A DNA stretch of 64,000 bases from CAWDMN01 sp963803155 (GTDB taxonomy: Bacteria > Acidobacteriota > Terriglobia > Versatilivoradales > Versatilivoraceae). How positions within the stretch are numbered: the first letter of the stretch is position 1; the number at the start of each line of letters is the position of its first letter. The position numbers were made by a program, and so were the translations under genes. Under the pieces are notes generated by a model. It was not told the origin of the DNA. It made no database searches and saw only the letters and a program-made list of their open reading frames with translations. The DNA lies in NCBI GenBank assembly GCA_963803155.1, contig CAWDMN010000022.1:1-64000 (forward strand), in the 5' to 3' direction. This document shows, one piece after another, positions 17,596-26,800 of the stretch.

Positions 17596-18798
17596 TTAGG
17601 CCCCGATCAACTCGATTTTATCCGGATTGGAGATCCCCAATTTCAGACTCTCCGCCTGCCGGAGAAATTCCGTGAATCGCGGATGTTCATTGACCTGGAT
17701 CCCCTTGGTTTTCCGTTTGGCCACCATCTCCCGGTGGCAGATCATGTCCATGGCAAAGGGATCGGTGGCGAAAAAGATTGTCGAAAGTGGATAGATGAAC
17801 TGGGCGTTCTTGTCAGGGCCGCCATCGTATTGTCCCCTCAATCCGTCCGTAATATTTAAAACCAGCTTATCTCGCACCACGGGAGCTGCCAGAACCTCAG
17901 TACAAACCCGGAAAAAAAGCGGCTTGTGCAGACGGCCGGTGTTGCAGAGAGAGCCGTATCCCAAATTTTTTGTGGCCATGGAAATTCCATTTCCAGTGTT
18001 TTTGAAGGCAGCCATGTTAATGATTTTCGTCAAACGCTGGGTCAGCAGTTTGCCAAAATAGGAATATTCGCCATTGAATACATGCTGGTTCAAATAAAAT
18101 TCATCATCCGGATAGCCCTCCACCGATTTGCCCACAACCCCTTTGGCATAATAGAACACCTGCTTGTCAAAATTGTTTTCGCTGAGGTGGCGGCCGTCGG
18201 GGCCACGCCATTTCTGCCCATTTTCATCCATGGTTTGAAGCCCTTCGATCCCGATTCCAGGGAAGCGTTCCTTGGTGTACCCCGCATCTCTGAGCATGTA
18301 GTCAAACCGATCCCAAATGATAATGCTTTTTCGGGGCAGTCCATTTTGAGTCAACCAGTGGATGATGGCATCGACGAGTTCGACCTTGGTGTTGATGAGG
18401 GGAGGGCCAACCGGATTGACTTTGATTCCAACGATATCCTCTTGGGAGAAAAAAAGACGAAAGCTCTCCGGCAGGTTTTTGCCGGTCAATCGGAGAATGC
18501 CCGTCTCAATCATGGCCGCGGCGGTTTTGGCATCGATACAATCGCCATTCCAAACGGCGGGATTTTGAACTCTCACTACCCGTCCCGGGAAAAGGCCGGG
18601 AAGAGAATATTTCGTCCGGGGGATTTTAATAAAATCCGGGAGGTTAGTTTCCACGAGCGATGGCGCCGGATCCGCCCAGGAAGGCCGACCCAGGCAGAGC
18701 CCGCCCGCTGCGACCGTGCAAGCACCCAACGATTTTAAGAAATTCCGCCGGCCCAGTGACTGTGGGGCGGGCATCGATTTGTAGAAATTGGGCTTCAT
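17596..18798 (-). CDS. DUF362 domain protein with Tat signal
   Basis: 400 residues. A twin-arginine signal is visible (LGRRNFLKSLGACTVAAGG, about residues 15-33), followed by a DUF362 domain (about 95-390) with GIKVNPVGPP, AAFKNTGNGISMATKNLGYG and VLNITDGLRGQYDGGP. DUF362 proteins are often linked to iron-sulphur or redox contexts, but no cysteine cluster motif is present here. The ATG at 18798 has AAAGGA 5 bases upstream; the frame is open for 21 more codons. It forms a two-gene operon with the DUF6599 gene. Confidence 0.85.
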   Translation of the reverse strand: MKPNFYKSMPAPQSLGRRNFLKSLGACTVAAGGLCLGRPSWADPAPSLVETNLPDFIKIPRTKYSLPGLFPGRVVRVQNPAVWNGDCIDAKTAAAMIETGILRLTGKNLPESFRLFFSQEDIVGIKVNPVGPPLINTKVELVDAIIHWLTQNGLPRKSIIIWDRFDYMLRDAGYTKERFPGIGIEGLQTMDENGQKWRGPDGRHLSENNFDKQVFYYAKGVVGKSVEGYPDDEFYLNQHVFNGEYSYFGKLLTQRLTKIINMAAFKNTGNGISMATKNLGYGSLCNTGRLHKPLFFRVCTEVLAAPVVRDKLVLNITDGLRGQYDGGPDKNAQFIYPLSTIFFATDPFAMDMICHREMVAKRKTKGIQVNEHPRFTEFLRQAESLKLGISNPDKIELIGA

Positions 18799-19663
18799 TG
18801 GAATCCTTTCCGAGATCACTTTCAAGTGTTTTATTTTAAAGGCACCGGAACGATTAGCCAATAGTTTATAGCGATGGGATCAGCCGCCGGGTGAAGCGGA
18901 TCAAATGCGGATGAATATGCCCCTCTTGGGTTCCCATTCGCGACCATCCGTGTCAATCCGTGGCTGATTATTGTTTTTGATTTGCCCATAATAGCAGTCT
19001 TTGGGAATGCCGCGATGGGAGGATGATGGAGCATGCGCTGCCGCTCCAATCCATCCTGCCATTTTGTTAATGGATGAGTATTTGTATGGGTTCTAAATTA
19101 TGCACCAGGATATTCAGCGTCAAGATGGTTGTCAAAAGGGTTGAGGAAGGAATTAAGGCAATTCATCGCATGATTGGCCCCATTCACCGGGTAGTCCCAT
19201 CTTTTCAACGCAAATCCGGCAGTGATTCCAATGGAAGATGTTATCTTAATGCCGCTCGGGCAGTGTGAAGGTGGGATTCTTTTGTCTCATGAAAATTCAT
19301 CGGAATGTCTAATTTGACAGCCCAGCGATTGCATTCTCAATCGATTACTTGTTGTTTCTGCATTTGAAGCGCCATCGAAAAGAAGCAATATCGCAGTTGT
19401 CTCTCGTGGAAGGCATAGCATAAAATGAGTTTGCCGCGGGATTTGGCAGGTCTTGGATTAAAGTCCTCGCTTGAATATCTCGATCTCCCTTGTCGTATCG
19501 CAATTGTTGGCTATAAAAAACCGGTGTCAACGTGTAAAGGCAGGGATCGGTCATGGATCACAAAAGTTTGAATTCCACGCGATTACGGGATTTATTGGAC
19601 GAAACGAGGTCTCTAAGATTAGGCGGCTTATTGGTATTTTTAATTTCGGGAGGTTTCAATTTG
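18799..19663. other. Gene-free stretch between divergent DUF362 and S46 genes
   Basis: About 865 bases with no convincing gene. It holds a solitary copy of a CGCGACCATCCGTGTCAATC / CGTGGCTGATTATTG type motif (18935-18973), a sequence style that commonly flanks small mobile GxxExxY-type genes, but no such gene remains. A 64-codon frame at 19074-19268 has no ribosome site and no recognisable product. Confidence 0.5.
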
Positions 19664-21841
19664 ATGAAGCGATTCAATCCAGGCGTTTTTTTGGCCATTC
19701 TTTTGACGGCAGCTTGTCTTCAAGCGGAAGAGGGGATGTGGATGCCTCAGCAGATTCCGCAACTGGCGCCCAGACTCAAGACGATGGGTTTCAAAGGAAA
19801 TCCCAAAGCTTTTGCCGATTTGACGGGCCAGCCGATGGGAGCAATTGTCTCTTTGGGTGGGTGCACGGCCTCGTTTGTTTCACCCGATGGGCTCATTGTG
19901 ACGAACCATCATTGTGTTACGGGCGGCCTTCAATTCAATTCTACGCCTCAGCGCGATTTGCTCAGAGATGGTTTCCTCGCCAAGACTCATGAAGAAGAAC
20001 TGTCGAATGGTCCGAATGCCCGGGTTTTTGTGACCACTTCCGTTGTGGAAATTACAGACAAGATTATGGGAAATCCGGAGGCCAGCCCCCCTGATCTGGA
20101 ACGCCACAATCGGATTGAGCAGCGAAGGAAAGAGTACGTGGCGGAATGCGAAAAAACGGGCCAGCGATGCACTGTGGCTGCTTTCTTTGGAGGGCTCAAA
20201 TATTTTGCAATTGTCCAGATGGAGATTAAAGATGTGCGCCTGGTTTATGTTCCCGCGGAAGGGATCGGCGTGTTTGGCGGCGAAACCGATAATTGGCGCT
20301 GGCCGCGTCACACCGGCGACTGGAGCTTTCTGCGCGCCTATGTGGGAAAGGATGGCAAGCCTGCCCCTTATTCCAAAGACAATGTCCCTTTCAAACCGGT
20401 TCATTGGTTGAAAGTCTCCCCCACCGGCGCCAATCCGGGAGAACTTATTTTTGTGGTGGGATACCCGGGACGCACTCAGCGCCAACAAACCTTTGCTGAG
20501 GTCAAAGAGACCACGGAATGGACCTTCCCCCGCACCATCCGTCTTTACCAAGAGCAGTTGTCACTGATTGACTCTCTTACTAAGAACAATAAAGCCATGG
20601 CTATCAAACTGGCCAATCGCATCCAGGGATTGAATAATAGCCTCACAAACATCAAAGGAATGCATGAAGGGTTGGTGAAGGGCGGAGTTCTTCAGCAGAA
20701 AGAAGCGCAGGAAAAAGAATTAGCAGATTGGATGGCTGCCGATCCCGCCCGGCAGAAAAAATATGGGGAGGTTTTGCCCGCTCTCAAGGAGTTGCAGGCT
20801 GAGACCGAAAAAAAACGCGAACAGAAAGCCGTCATGAATAATCTCACCTCAGCCTCCTCTTATTTAAGCGCGGCGCAGACTCTATACAAGCTTTCCACCG
20901 AGCGGCCTCGGAAAGACTTAGATCGTGATCCGGGATATCAAGAGCGCGATTGGGTCCGCATTCGCGAAAACCAGGAAAGAGTCCAGCGATCGATGGATGC
21001 GGCGGCTGACCGGGCCTTGCTCGGTTGGGCCATGGGATTGGCTGCTGGGCTTCCCTCCGGACAACGCATCGAAGCTCTGGATAAGGCTGCCAATCTTCAA
21101 TCGGGAATGCCGAAGAGCGAGGCGCGGAAGGCCATTGAGGCCTTCCTCGACAAATTGTATGCCAGCACTAAAATCGGAGACAAAGATTACCGCCTCGGCC
21201 TGCTGGATAAAACAACGGCGGATTTGGAAGCCGGTGGTGATTCTTTTATTCAACTGGCGAGCTTGTTGTATCCGCTGTCTGAAGCCATCCAGCAAGATGA
21301 AAAAAAATGGTCTGGCGCTGATGCTCGCCTGCGTCCCAAGTACATGGAGGCCCTGTTGGCCAAATCAGGCGGACTGGTGGCGCCGGATGCCAATAGCACG
21401 CTCCGCGTGACTTATGGGCAAATCAAGGGTGTCGATGCCAAGGATGGATTATTTTATAAGCCCCAAACCACGTTGGCTGGCATTGTTGAAAAGAATACGG
21501 GCGAAGGGGATTTCGATGCCCCCAAGATTGAACTGGATGCAATCAAAGCATCCCGGAATGGCAAGAAGATCCCTTACCTAGATCCAGCCTTAAAGGATGT
21601 GCCGGTCGATTTCCTTTCGACCGTGGATACCACCGGCGGCAATTCCGGTTCGCCAACTCTCAATGGGAAGGGAGAGCTCGTAGGGCTTCTGTTCGATGGA
21701 ACTTACGAATCCGTAGCCTCCAATTTCCTCTTCGATCCCGTGAAAACCCGATCCATTCACGTGGATAGCCGCTACATGCTCTGGACGATGCAGGAAGTGG
21801 ATGGCGCTTCTCATCTGATTAAAGAAATGGACCTGCAATAA
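19664..21841 (+). CDS. S46 family dipeptidyl-peptidase (DPP7/DPP11 type)
   Basis: 725 residues with a signal peptide (MKRFNPGVFLAILLTAACLQA). The S46 triad is visible: His in TNHHC (about residues 80-84), Asp in GGETDNWRWPRH (about 205), and Ser in TGGNSGSP (about 661). These periplasmic enzymes remove dipeptides from peptide N-termini. The residue after LLFD near 679 is glycine (FDGTYE); in DPP7 this pocket position is glycine and in DPP11 it is arginine, which confers acidic P1 preference, so a DPP7-like specificity for aliphatic residues is inferred. The ATG at 19664 has GGGAGG 10 bases upstream; 37 more codons are open before it. Confidence 0.93.
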   Translation: MKRFNPGVFLAILLTAACLQAEEGMWMPQQIPQLAPRLKTMGFKGNPKAFADLTGQPMGAIVSLGGCTASFVSPDGLIVTNHHCVTGGLQFNSTPQRDLLRDGFLAKTHEEELSNGPNARVFVTTSVVEITDKIMGNPEASPPDLERHNRIEQRRKEYVAECEKTGQRCTVAAFFGGLKYFAIVQMEIKDVRLVYVPAEGIGVFGGETDNWRWPRHTGDWSFLRAYVGKDGKPAPYSKDNVPFKPVHWLKVSPTGANPGELIFVVGYPGRTQRQQTFAEVKETTEWTFPRTIRLYQEQLSLIDSLTKNNKAMAIKLANRIQGLNNSLTNIKGMHEGLVKGGVLQQKEAQEKELADWMAADPARQKKYGEVLPALKELQAETEKKREQKAVMNNLTSASSYLSAAQTLYKLSTERPRKDLDRDPGYQERDWVRIRENQERVQRSMDAAADRALLGWAMGLAAGLPSGQRIEALDKAANLQSGMPKSEARKAIEAFLDKLYASTKIGDKDYRLGLLDKTTADLEAGGDSFIQLASLLYPLSEAIQQDEKKWSGADARLRPKYMEALLAKSGGLVAPDANSTLRVTYGQIKGVDAKDGLFYKPQTTLAGIVEKNTGEGDFDAPKIELDAIKASRNGKKIPYLDPALKDVPVDFLSTVDTTGGNSGSPTLNGKGELVGLLFDGTYESVASNFLFDPVKTRSIHVDSRYMLWTMQEVDGASHLIKEMDLQ

Positions 21842-21882
21842 CAACCTTCTACCCATTGCCGTTGGCAGATTGATCCATGGTG

Positions 21883-21907
21883 GAGGCGGGATGCCCCCAT
21901 CCCGCCC
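21883..21907. terminator. Hairpin after the S46 gene
   Basis: GGCGGGATG, CCCC, CATCCCGCC: the same stem as 16601-16625, 40 bases after the S46 stop codon. A terminator role is possible, though no T run follows. Confidence 0.4.
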
Positions 21908-22414
21908 CCTGCTTGCATTGCTGCCCTCCGGCACCGCGCGCCTTCATCGTCAGTCTGCTCGGAGGTTGGCCTCTCTGGCGCATTCGTATTGAACCAACCT
22001 ACAAGGAATGCCTTTCCTCTTGAGCATCGTCGGGGCGCCGCCAAATCTGGAAGAAATTCCGCGATTAATCCTCATTGAAGTCCCACTCAGCGCATATTCC
22101 CGCCCTCTTGTCGCAAATCCATTTTGATTTTCAGCCACAAACGTTATTTTGGGTGCGCCTAGAAGTTTTGACCTCTGGATCAAGCAGCACCGGAGGGATA
22201 GCTCTAATTCCATTTTAATTATCACTGCTCGAAAAGAGAGGTATTCCACCTTTACTTTCTCTATTTCAAAAAATCTGGGGAGGCTTCCTCCCATTTTAGA
22301 AGAGTCTCCCCCCATAACTGTTTAAAGTGGCATGGGGAGAGATATCTCAGATTGAAGCTCTTTTGAAAGAGGAGAGCGCGATCGGTTGAGCCTCGTCGAT
22401 AGAGCGGTGGCTAT

Positions 22415-22515
22415 CCCGGGACATTCAGCCTAGTCTGAATGTTTTATCTCTCTGGTGAACGGGGAATGAGTTTCGTCCCTCCGGCCCCGATCACTAGAGA
22501 GACCCGGGTCTTTTA
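22415..22515 (+). ncRNA. Candidate structured RNA with three-way junction
   Basis: Three nested stems can be drawn by eye. Outer stem CCCGGG (415-420 of 22 kb) with CCCGGG (503-508). Inside it a perfect 8-base hairpin ACATTCAG/CTGAATGT (22421-22442). Beside that, a longer hairpin pairs 22448-22458 with 22491-22501 (11 pairs, one G-U) and 22460-22464 with 22485-22489 (5 pairs), with an A-A mismatch between them. TCTTTT follows. It matches no riboswitch class that I recognise; orientation is inferred from the T run. Confidence 0.35.
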
Positions 22516-22603
22516 GTGCAGCCAGCTAGCTTCTCAAAGAGTTTCAACACTTCTTCCGCTTCAGTTCTATTATCGCCTTAAATAAGTGTCAACTGAAAAA
22601 TCG

Positions 22604-22816
22604 GGTGTAATTCAAAGTGCAACATGATAAAGAATGTGTCAAGGGATGGAATGCTCGGGAGGGCGATGCTCCCGCTTAGGCGGACTCTGCCTGGCGAGCC
22701 GCTCCATGTCCGTGGAATGGCTCTCAGGGCTCGGCAGGAGCCTCGCCCTCCCGGTCGCCCCTTGGTTAATCAGCCAATCCTGTACCTATCTCACCTGTTG
22801 CACATTGAATTGCCCC
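22604..22816. repeat. Small inverted-repeat element (MITE-like), copy 2
   Basis: 213 bases bounded by inverted ends 22604-22624 and 22796-22816 (GGTGTAATTCAAAGTGCAACA against GGGGCAATTCAATGTGCAACA). The interior is itself a large snap-back (CGGGAGGGCGATGCTCC near 22658 against GGAGCCTCGCCCTCCCG near 22738). Related to 14965-15087. Confidence 0.6.
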
Positions 22817-23262
22817 CAGATCAGAGGCAAGGAGGGAAAAATCCGCTCATTTATGGTAATATGACGGTCGTTTTTTGAAGGACGCATATTGCGAATTCAA
22901 ATCTCAATTGTGGGTGATGTGAAAATTTTTGATTCTAATTCGTTTGGTTATTCCTTATTGGTCTTGAATGACGGGGAGTATTTGAATTGAGGTAAATCTG
23001 AGCCCCGCGGAATCTCCGATCAGTTATCCCAGGTCCCGCACTACGACTCTTCTTGTGCCATCTCAAGTTCAGCCAACAAGGGTTTACAGCCGGTTGGCCC
23101 AGATTGGGTTCGATTTGACTCCATCGCGGGGATGCCTTCATGGAGTCATTTTTTGCTCGTGCAAGCTCCCGCTGCTCTTCAGGGACAAGGTATTTTATCG
23201 CTCCCTGAACGACCAAAGGGGAATCAATTTAATTCAAAGGCAATAGATAGAGAACAAGCGTC

Positions 23263-25245
23263 GTGGAATTATTAATCTTCTCAATCCTAATTCTTTTAAT
23301 GAGCGGTTGTTTGGCTCTCCTTTTTTACCGGCGGCCTCAATTGGGCGCGAGCATTGGTATCGTCGGGACGGTTCTCGCCAGCCTGATGGGGATCATTCCC
23401 ACGATCCGCGTCTTGGGTGGATTCCCTCCGCTGGATTTTTCTTTTCCCTGGGAGATGCCTGGAGGCAGCCTTCATGTTGGGCTGGATGGTCTTTCCGCAT
23501 TTTTCCTGCTGCCTTTATTTATGCTCTCCCCGCTGGCCGCTCTCTATGGCAGCGAGTATCTCAAAAATTCAGCAAGCCCGGCTAGGATTAGCGCCTCGTG
23601 GTTCTTTTTCAATTTGTTGATTGCCAGCATGATTCTCGTCGTTACGGCGCGTAATGGCCTCCTCTTTCTTCTGGCATGGGAAATAATGTCGCTGGCCTCC
23701 TTTTTTCTGGTTTGTTATGAATTCGAAAAAAATGAAGTCTTGCGTGCCGGATGGACTTACCTGGTGGCGACTCATCTTGGGGCTGTTTTTTTGCTGGTCT
23801 TTTTTTTGGATTTGCACCGCTGGGCAGGTTCCTTGGAATTTTCGGCTTTTTCGGCGTTGCATCCGGCGTCGGGTGCCGCAAGTCTTTTGTTCCTTTTGGC
23901 TCTGGTGGGATTTGGCACCAAAGCCGGCTTTTTCCCGTTGCACGTCTGGCTGCCGCAGGCCCATCCGGCGGCGCCCAGTCATGTGTCCGCCTTGATGTCA
24001 GGCATCATGATCAAAATGGGGATTTATGGAATCCTGCGCACGCTGACTTGGCTGGGGCCATACCAATCCTGGTGGGCGTTTACGCTCATTGGCATCGGCG
24101 TTATTTCCGGGCTGGCTGGAGTATTGCTAGCCTTGGGGCAACATGATCTCAAACGTCTGCTGGCATATCATAGCGTCGAGAATATTGGCATCATCACGCT
24201 CGGATTGGGATTGGGAATGCTTGGCGTCGTCATGAATATGCCGATGATGGCGGTATTGGGTTTTGCCGGGGGACTGTTGCATGTTTTGAACCACGCCATT
24301 TTTAAAGGATTGCTCTTCCTTTGCGCGGGGGCGGTATTGCATGCCACTCACAAACGGAAAATCGATCAACTGGGCGGATTAATCAGGCGAATGCCTATAA
24401 CCGGCGCCACCTTTTTGGTGGGCGCGGCCGCCATCAGCGGTTTGCCCCCCCTCAATGGATTTGTGAGCGAATTCTTGCTTTATCTGGGCGCTTTTCATAG
24501 CTTGTTGGGGGCCACCCCGGCCCTCATAGCCGCCGTAATTGTCATTGCGGGATTGGCCTTGATTGGCGGATTGGCCGCCGCCTGTTTCACCAAGGCTTTT
24601 GGGATCGCGTTTTTGGGTGAACCCCGCCAGGCGGGCATCGAAACAGCTCATGACCCGGGGCTAGCCATGCGTCTGCCTTTGATGCTGCTGGCCTTCTTAT
24701 GTTTTTTGATTGGCATGGGGTTCTGGCTGATTTTGCCCGCCTTGACCAGCCCTGTCGCCACATTAAGCCAGGTTTCCACCGAGAAGCTTCAGGAAATTTT
24801 CATCCATGTGCGTTCTACTACCCTAGGGATAACCGCGGGGACCTTTTTCCTTTTGTTTCTGTTGGGCGCATTCCTTTGGTTGAGAGCCCGCTTGCAGCGC
24901 CAGCGGATCCTTCGACGAGCCGTGACCTGGGATTGCGGTTATATTCAGCCTTCGTCGCGCATGCAATACACGGCTTCTTCATTTGCCCAGCCCATTATTG
25001 ACTTTTTCGGTATTTTTCTTTTTCCCCGGAAACAGACTCAACCCATAGACGGCTATTTTCCATCCAACAGCCAATTTCACGCCCGTTTGACGGATTTGCC
25101 GCATGAATTTGTCTATGCGCCTTCATTTAAGGCGGTCGAATGGCTGTTGTCTAAACTGCGATGGCTGCAGGGAGGGCGGGTCAATGTATATATTCTTTAT
25201 ATTGCCCTCACCCTGGCTATTCTTTTGTTGTGGAAACTGTTATGA
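23263..25245 (+). CDS. hyfB: HyfB-like antiporter subunit of an Ehr-type complex (NuoL/M family)
   Basis: 660 residues, about 14-16 membrane helices. A proton-antiporter (NuoL/M/N) domain is marked by HVWLPQAHPAAPSHVSALMSG and KRLLAYHSVENIGII in mid-protein (about residues 225-310), with the lysine and histidine residues used in ion pumping. The C-terminal part, with WDCGYIQPSSRMQYTASSFAQP, is characteristic of HyfB of hydrogenase-4. It would carry out ion translocation in the membrane arm. It starts at a GTG (23263) with only a weak ribosome site and overlaps hyfC by ATGA. First gene of the operon. Confidence 0.92.
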   Translation: MELLIFSILILLMSGCLALLFYRRPQLGASIGIVGTVLASLMGIIPTIRVLGGFPPLDFSFPWEMPGGSLHVGLDGLSAFFLLPLFMLSPLAALYGSEYLKNSASPARISASWFFFNLLIASMILVVTARNGLLFLLAWEIMSLASFFLVCYEFEKNEVLRAGWTYLVATHLGAVFLLVFFLDLHRWAGSLEFSAFSALHPASGAASLLFLLALVGFGTKAGFFPLHVWLPQAHPAAPSHVSALMSGIMIKMGIYGILRTLTWLGPYQSWWAFTLIGIGVISGLAGVLLALGQHDLKRLLAYHSVENIGIITLGLGLGMLGVVMNMPMMAVLGFAGGLLHVLNHAIFKGLLFLCAGAVLHATHKRKIDQLGGLIRRMPITGATFLVGAAAISGLPPLNGFVSEFLLYLGAFHSLLGATPALIAAVIVIAGLALIGGLAAACFTKAFGIAFLGEPRQAGIETAHDPGLAMRLPLMLLAFLCFLIGMGFWLILPALTSPVATLSQVSTEKLQEIFIHVRSTTLGITAGTFFLLFLLGAFLWLRARLQRQRILRRAVTWDCGYIQPSSRMQYTASSFAQPIIDFFGIFLFPRKQTQPIDGYFPSNSQFHARLTDLPHEFVYAPSFKAVEWLLSKLRWLQGGRVNVYILYIALTLAILLLWKLL

Positions 25246-26159
25246 ATCCAAATCCGGCTCTCACTTTTATTTCGCCGCTGCTGGCATTTTTTTTGGCGCC
25301 TCTGCTGCCAGGAACCATCAATCGCATCAAAGCCAATTTCGCGGGCCGCACCGGGCAACCTTGGCTGCAAGCTTATTACGATATTTTTAAGCTATTGCAA
25401 AAAGGATCGGTCTACAGCCATTCCACCTCTTGGGTGTTCCGCGCGGGGCCAGTCGTCGGGATTGCCGCCCTCGGATGTGCCGCCTTTCTTGTTCCGCTGG
25501 GACGTTTGGGAGCCCCCTTGGCGTTCAGCGGTGACTTGCTGTTTTTTGTTTACTTGTTGGGCTTGGGACGTTTTTTTACCGTGATCGCCGCTTTGGATAC
25601 CTCCTCTTCCTTTGAAGGGATGGGGGCCAAGCGGGAAGTTTTTTATGCCGCCCTGGCCGAGCCGGTCTTGCTGTTAGGTTTGCTGGCGCTGGCGAGAAAT
25701 GCGCAAAGCGTCAGTCTCTCCCGGATGTTGGGAGACGGGCCGCCCTTCGGATTTGTCACGACGGTGTTGATTGGCGCCAGCATGTTTGTCGTGATGCTCG
25801 CGGAAAATGCCCGCATCCCCTTCGATGACCCCAATACCCATTTGGAGTTGACCATGATTCATGAAGTCATGGTGCTCGATCATAGCGGCGTGGATTTGGC
25901 TTACATCAATTATGGCATGGCATTGAAACTCTGGCTGACGGGTCTGTTGGTGGCCAGGACTGTCCTCCCGTTTCGGGCTGGCAATTTGCCGCTGGACATT
26001 TTTTTGACTTTGCTGACGATGGCAATCATCTCCGTGATTGTGGGTGTCGTCGAATCCACGATGGCCCGGCTGCGCCTGGCGCATGTTCCCCAATTGTTGA
26101 TTGGAGCGGGCGCTTTGGCTGTCATCGGCCTGATGTTCGGGAGTATGGCGATTTTATGA
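25242..26159 (+). CDS. hyfC: HyfC-like membrane anchor subunit (NuoH family)
   Basis: 305 residues, about eight helices. LPGTINRIKANFAGRTGQPWLQAYYDIFKLLQKGSVYS is the NuoH/HyfC signature near residues 25-60, and ARIPFDDPNTHLELTMIHEVM (about 190-210) is the conserved acidic loop that faces the quinone or NiFe cavity. It anchors the peripheral arm and couples redox to ion movement. The ATG at 25242 overlaps the hyfB stop; an earlier in-frame start lies inside hyfB and is rejected. Confidence 0.93.
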   Translation: MNPNPALTFISPLLAFFLAPLLPGTINRIKANFAGRTGQPWLQAYYDIFKLLQKGSVYSHSTSWVFRAGPVVGIAALGCAAFLVPLGRLGAPLAFSGDLLFFVYLLGLGRFFTVIAALDTSSSFEGMGAKREVFYAALAEPVLLLGLLALARNAQSVSLSRMLGDGPPFGFVTTVLIGASMFVVMLAENARIPFDDPNTHLELTMIHEVMVLDHSGVDLAYINYGMALKLWLTGLLVARTVLPFRAGNLPLDIFLTLLTMAIISVIVGVVESTMARLRLAHVPQLLIGAGALAVIGLMFGSMAIL

Positions 26160-26800
26160 ATCAAACTTTGGTTTTTTTAGTGGTGTTGTTGACCCTGATC
26201 AATTTCGGCCTTTTGGGCTACAGCAGGCTTTCGGCCATGATTCGCCTGATGGGCCTGATGGGTTTAGTCCTGGGGATTCTTCCGTTTTTGTTGCATCACC
26301 AGTCGTTCTCCTGGCATACGCTGGCCATCGCCCTGGGAAGTCTTGCCATTAAGGGAGTTATGATCCCCTGGCTGCTTTTTCGCGCCCTGCGCGGGGTGGC
26401 GGCCACACGCGAAATCAAACCGTATGTGGGTTACACTCCTTCCGTGCTCTTTGCCGTCATGGCCACAATTTTTTCTTTTGCCGTGGCCCAGCAAATCCCC
26501 CGCACCCCCTCTTTCCCCGCTCCTCAGCTGATAGCTGCCTCTATTGCCATGTTGCTGTGCGGACTTTTCTTGCTGGTGGCCCGCCGACAGGCCATTACGC
26601 AAATCATTGGCTACCTGACTTTGGAAAACAGCATTTATTTGTTTGGAGTGTCGCTGGCGGTGGAACAATCCTGGGTGGTGGAACTGGGAGTGTTGTTGGA
26701 CCTGTTAGTGGGGATTTTCATTATGGGAGTCGTGATTTACCACATCTATCGCGAATTCGACAATATTGACCTGCAATCCCTCGAGGAGTTGAAACTGTGA
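26156..26800 (+). CDS. hyfE: HyfE-like subunit (NuoK-related)
   Basis: 214 residues with six to seven membrane helices. The C-terminal half with AITQIIGYLTLENSIYLFGV resembles NuoK, which carries membrane glutamates for proton transfer; the N-terminal half is the HyfE-specific part. ATGA overlap with hyfC. Length matches HyfE of hydrogenase-4 (about 216). Confidence 0.9.
   Translation: MNQTLVFLVVLLTLINFGLLGYSRLSAMIRLMGLMGLVLGILPFLLHHQSFSWHTLAIALGSLAIKGVMIPWLLFRALRGVAATREIKPYVGYTPSVLFAVMATIFSFAVAQQIPRTPSFPAPQLIAASIAMLLCGLFLLVARRQAITQIIGYLTLENSIYLFGVSLAVEQSWVVELGVLLDLLVGIFIMGVVIYHIYREFDNIDLQSLEELKL

Larger units (their letters stand above)
21842..23262. other. Gene-free stretch of 1.4 kb
   Basis: No convincing coding sequence on either strand. 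It holds a dispersed hairpin (21883-21907), a candidate multi-branched RNA (22415-22515), an inverted-repeat element (22604-22816), and about 400 bases directly ahead of the Ehr operon in which I find no clear promoter. Confidence 0.6.

Noticed and set aside
17926..18738. 270-codon plus-strand frame
   Set aside because: Antisense to the DUF362 gene; sequence is not protein-like.
21950..22315. 121-codon minus-strand frame in the gap after the S46 gene
   Set aside because: No ribosome site, no family resemblance, and composition like random translation.
22624..22878. 84-codon plus-strand frame
   Set aside because: Lies inside an inverted-repeat element and translates its snap-back core.
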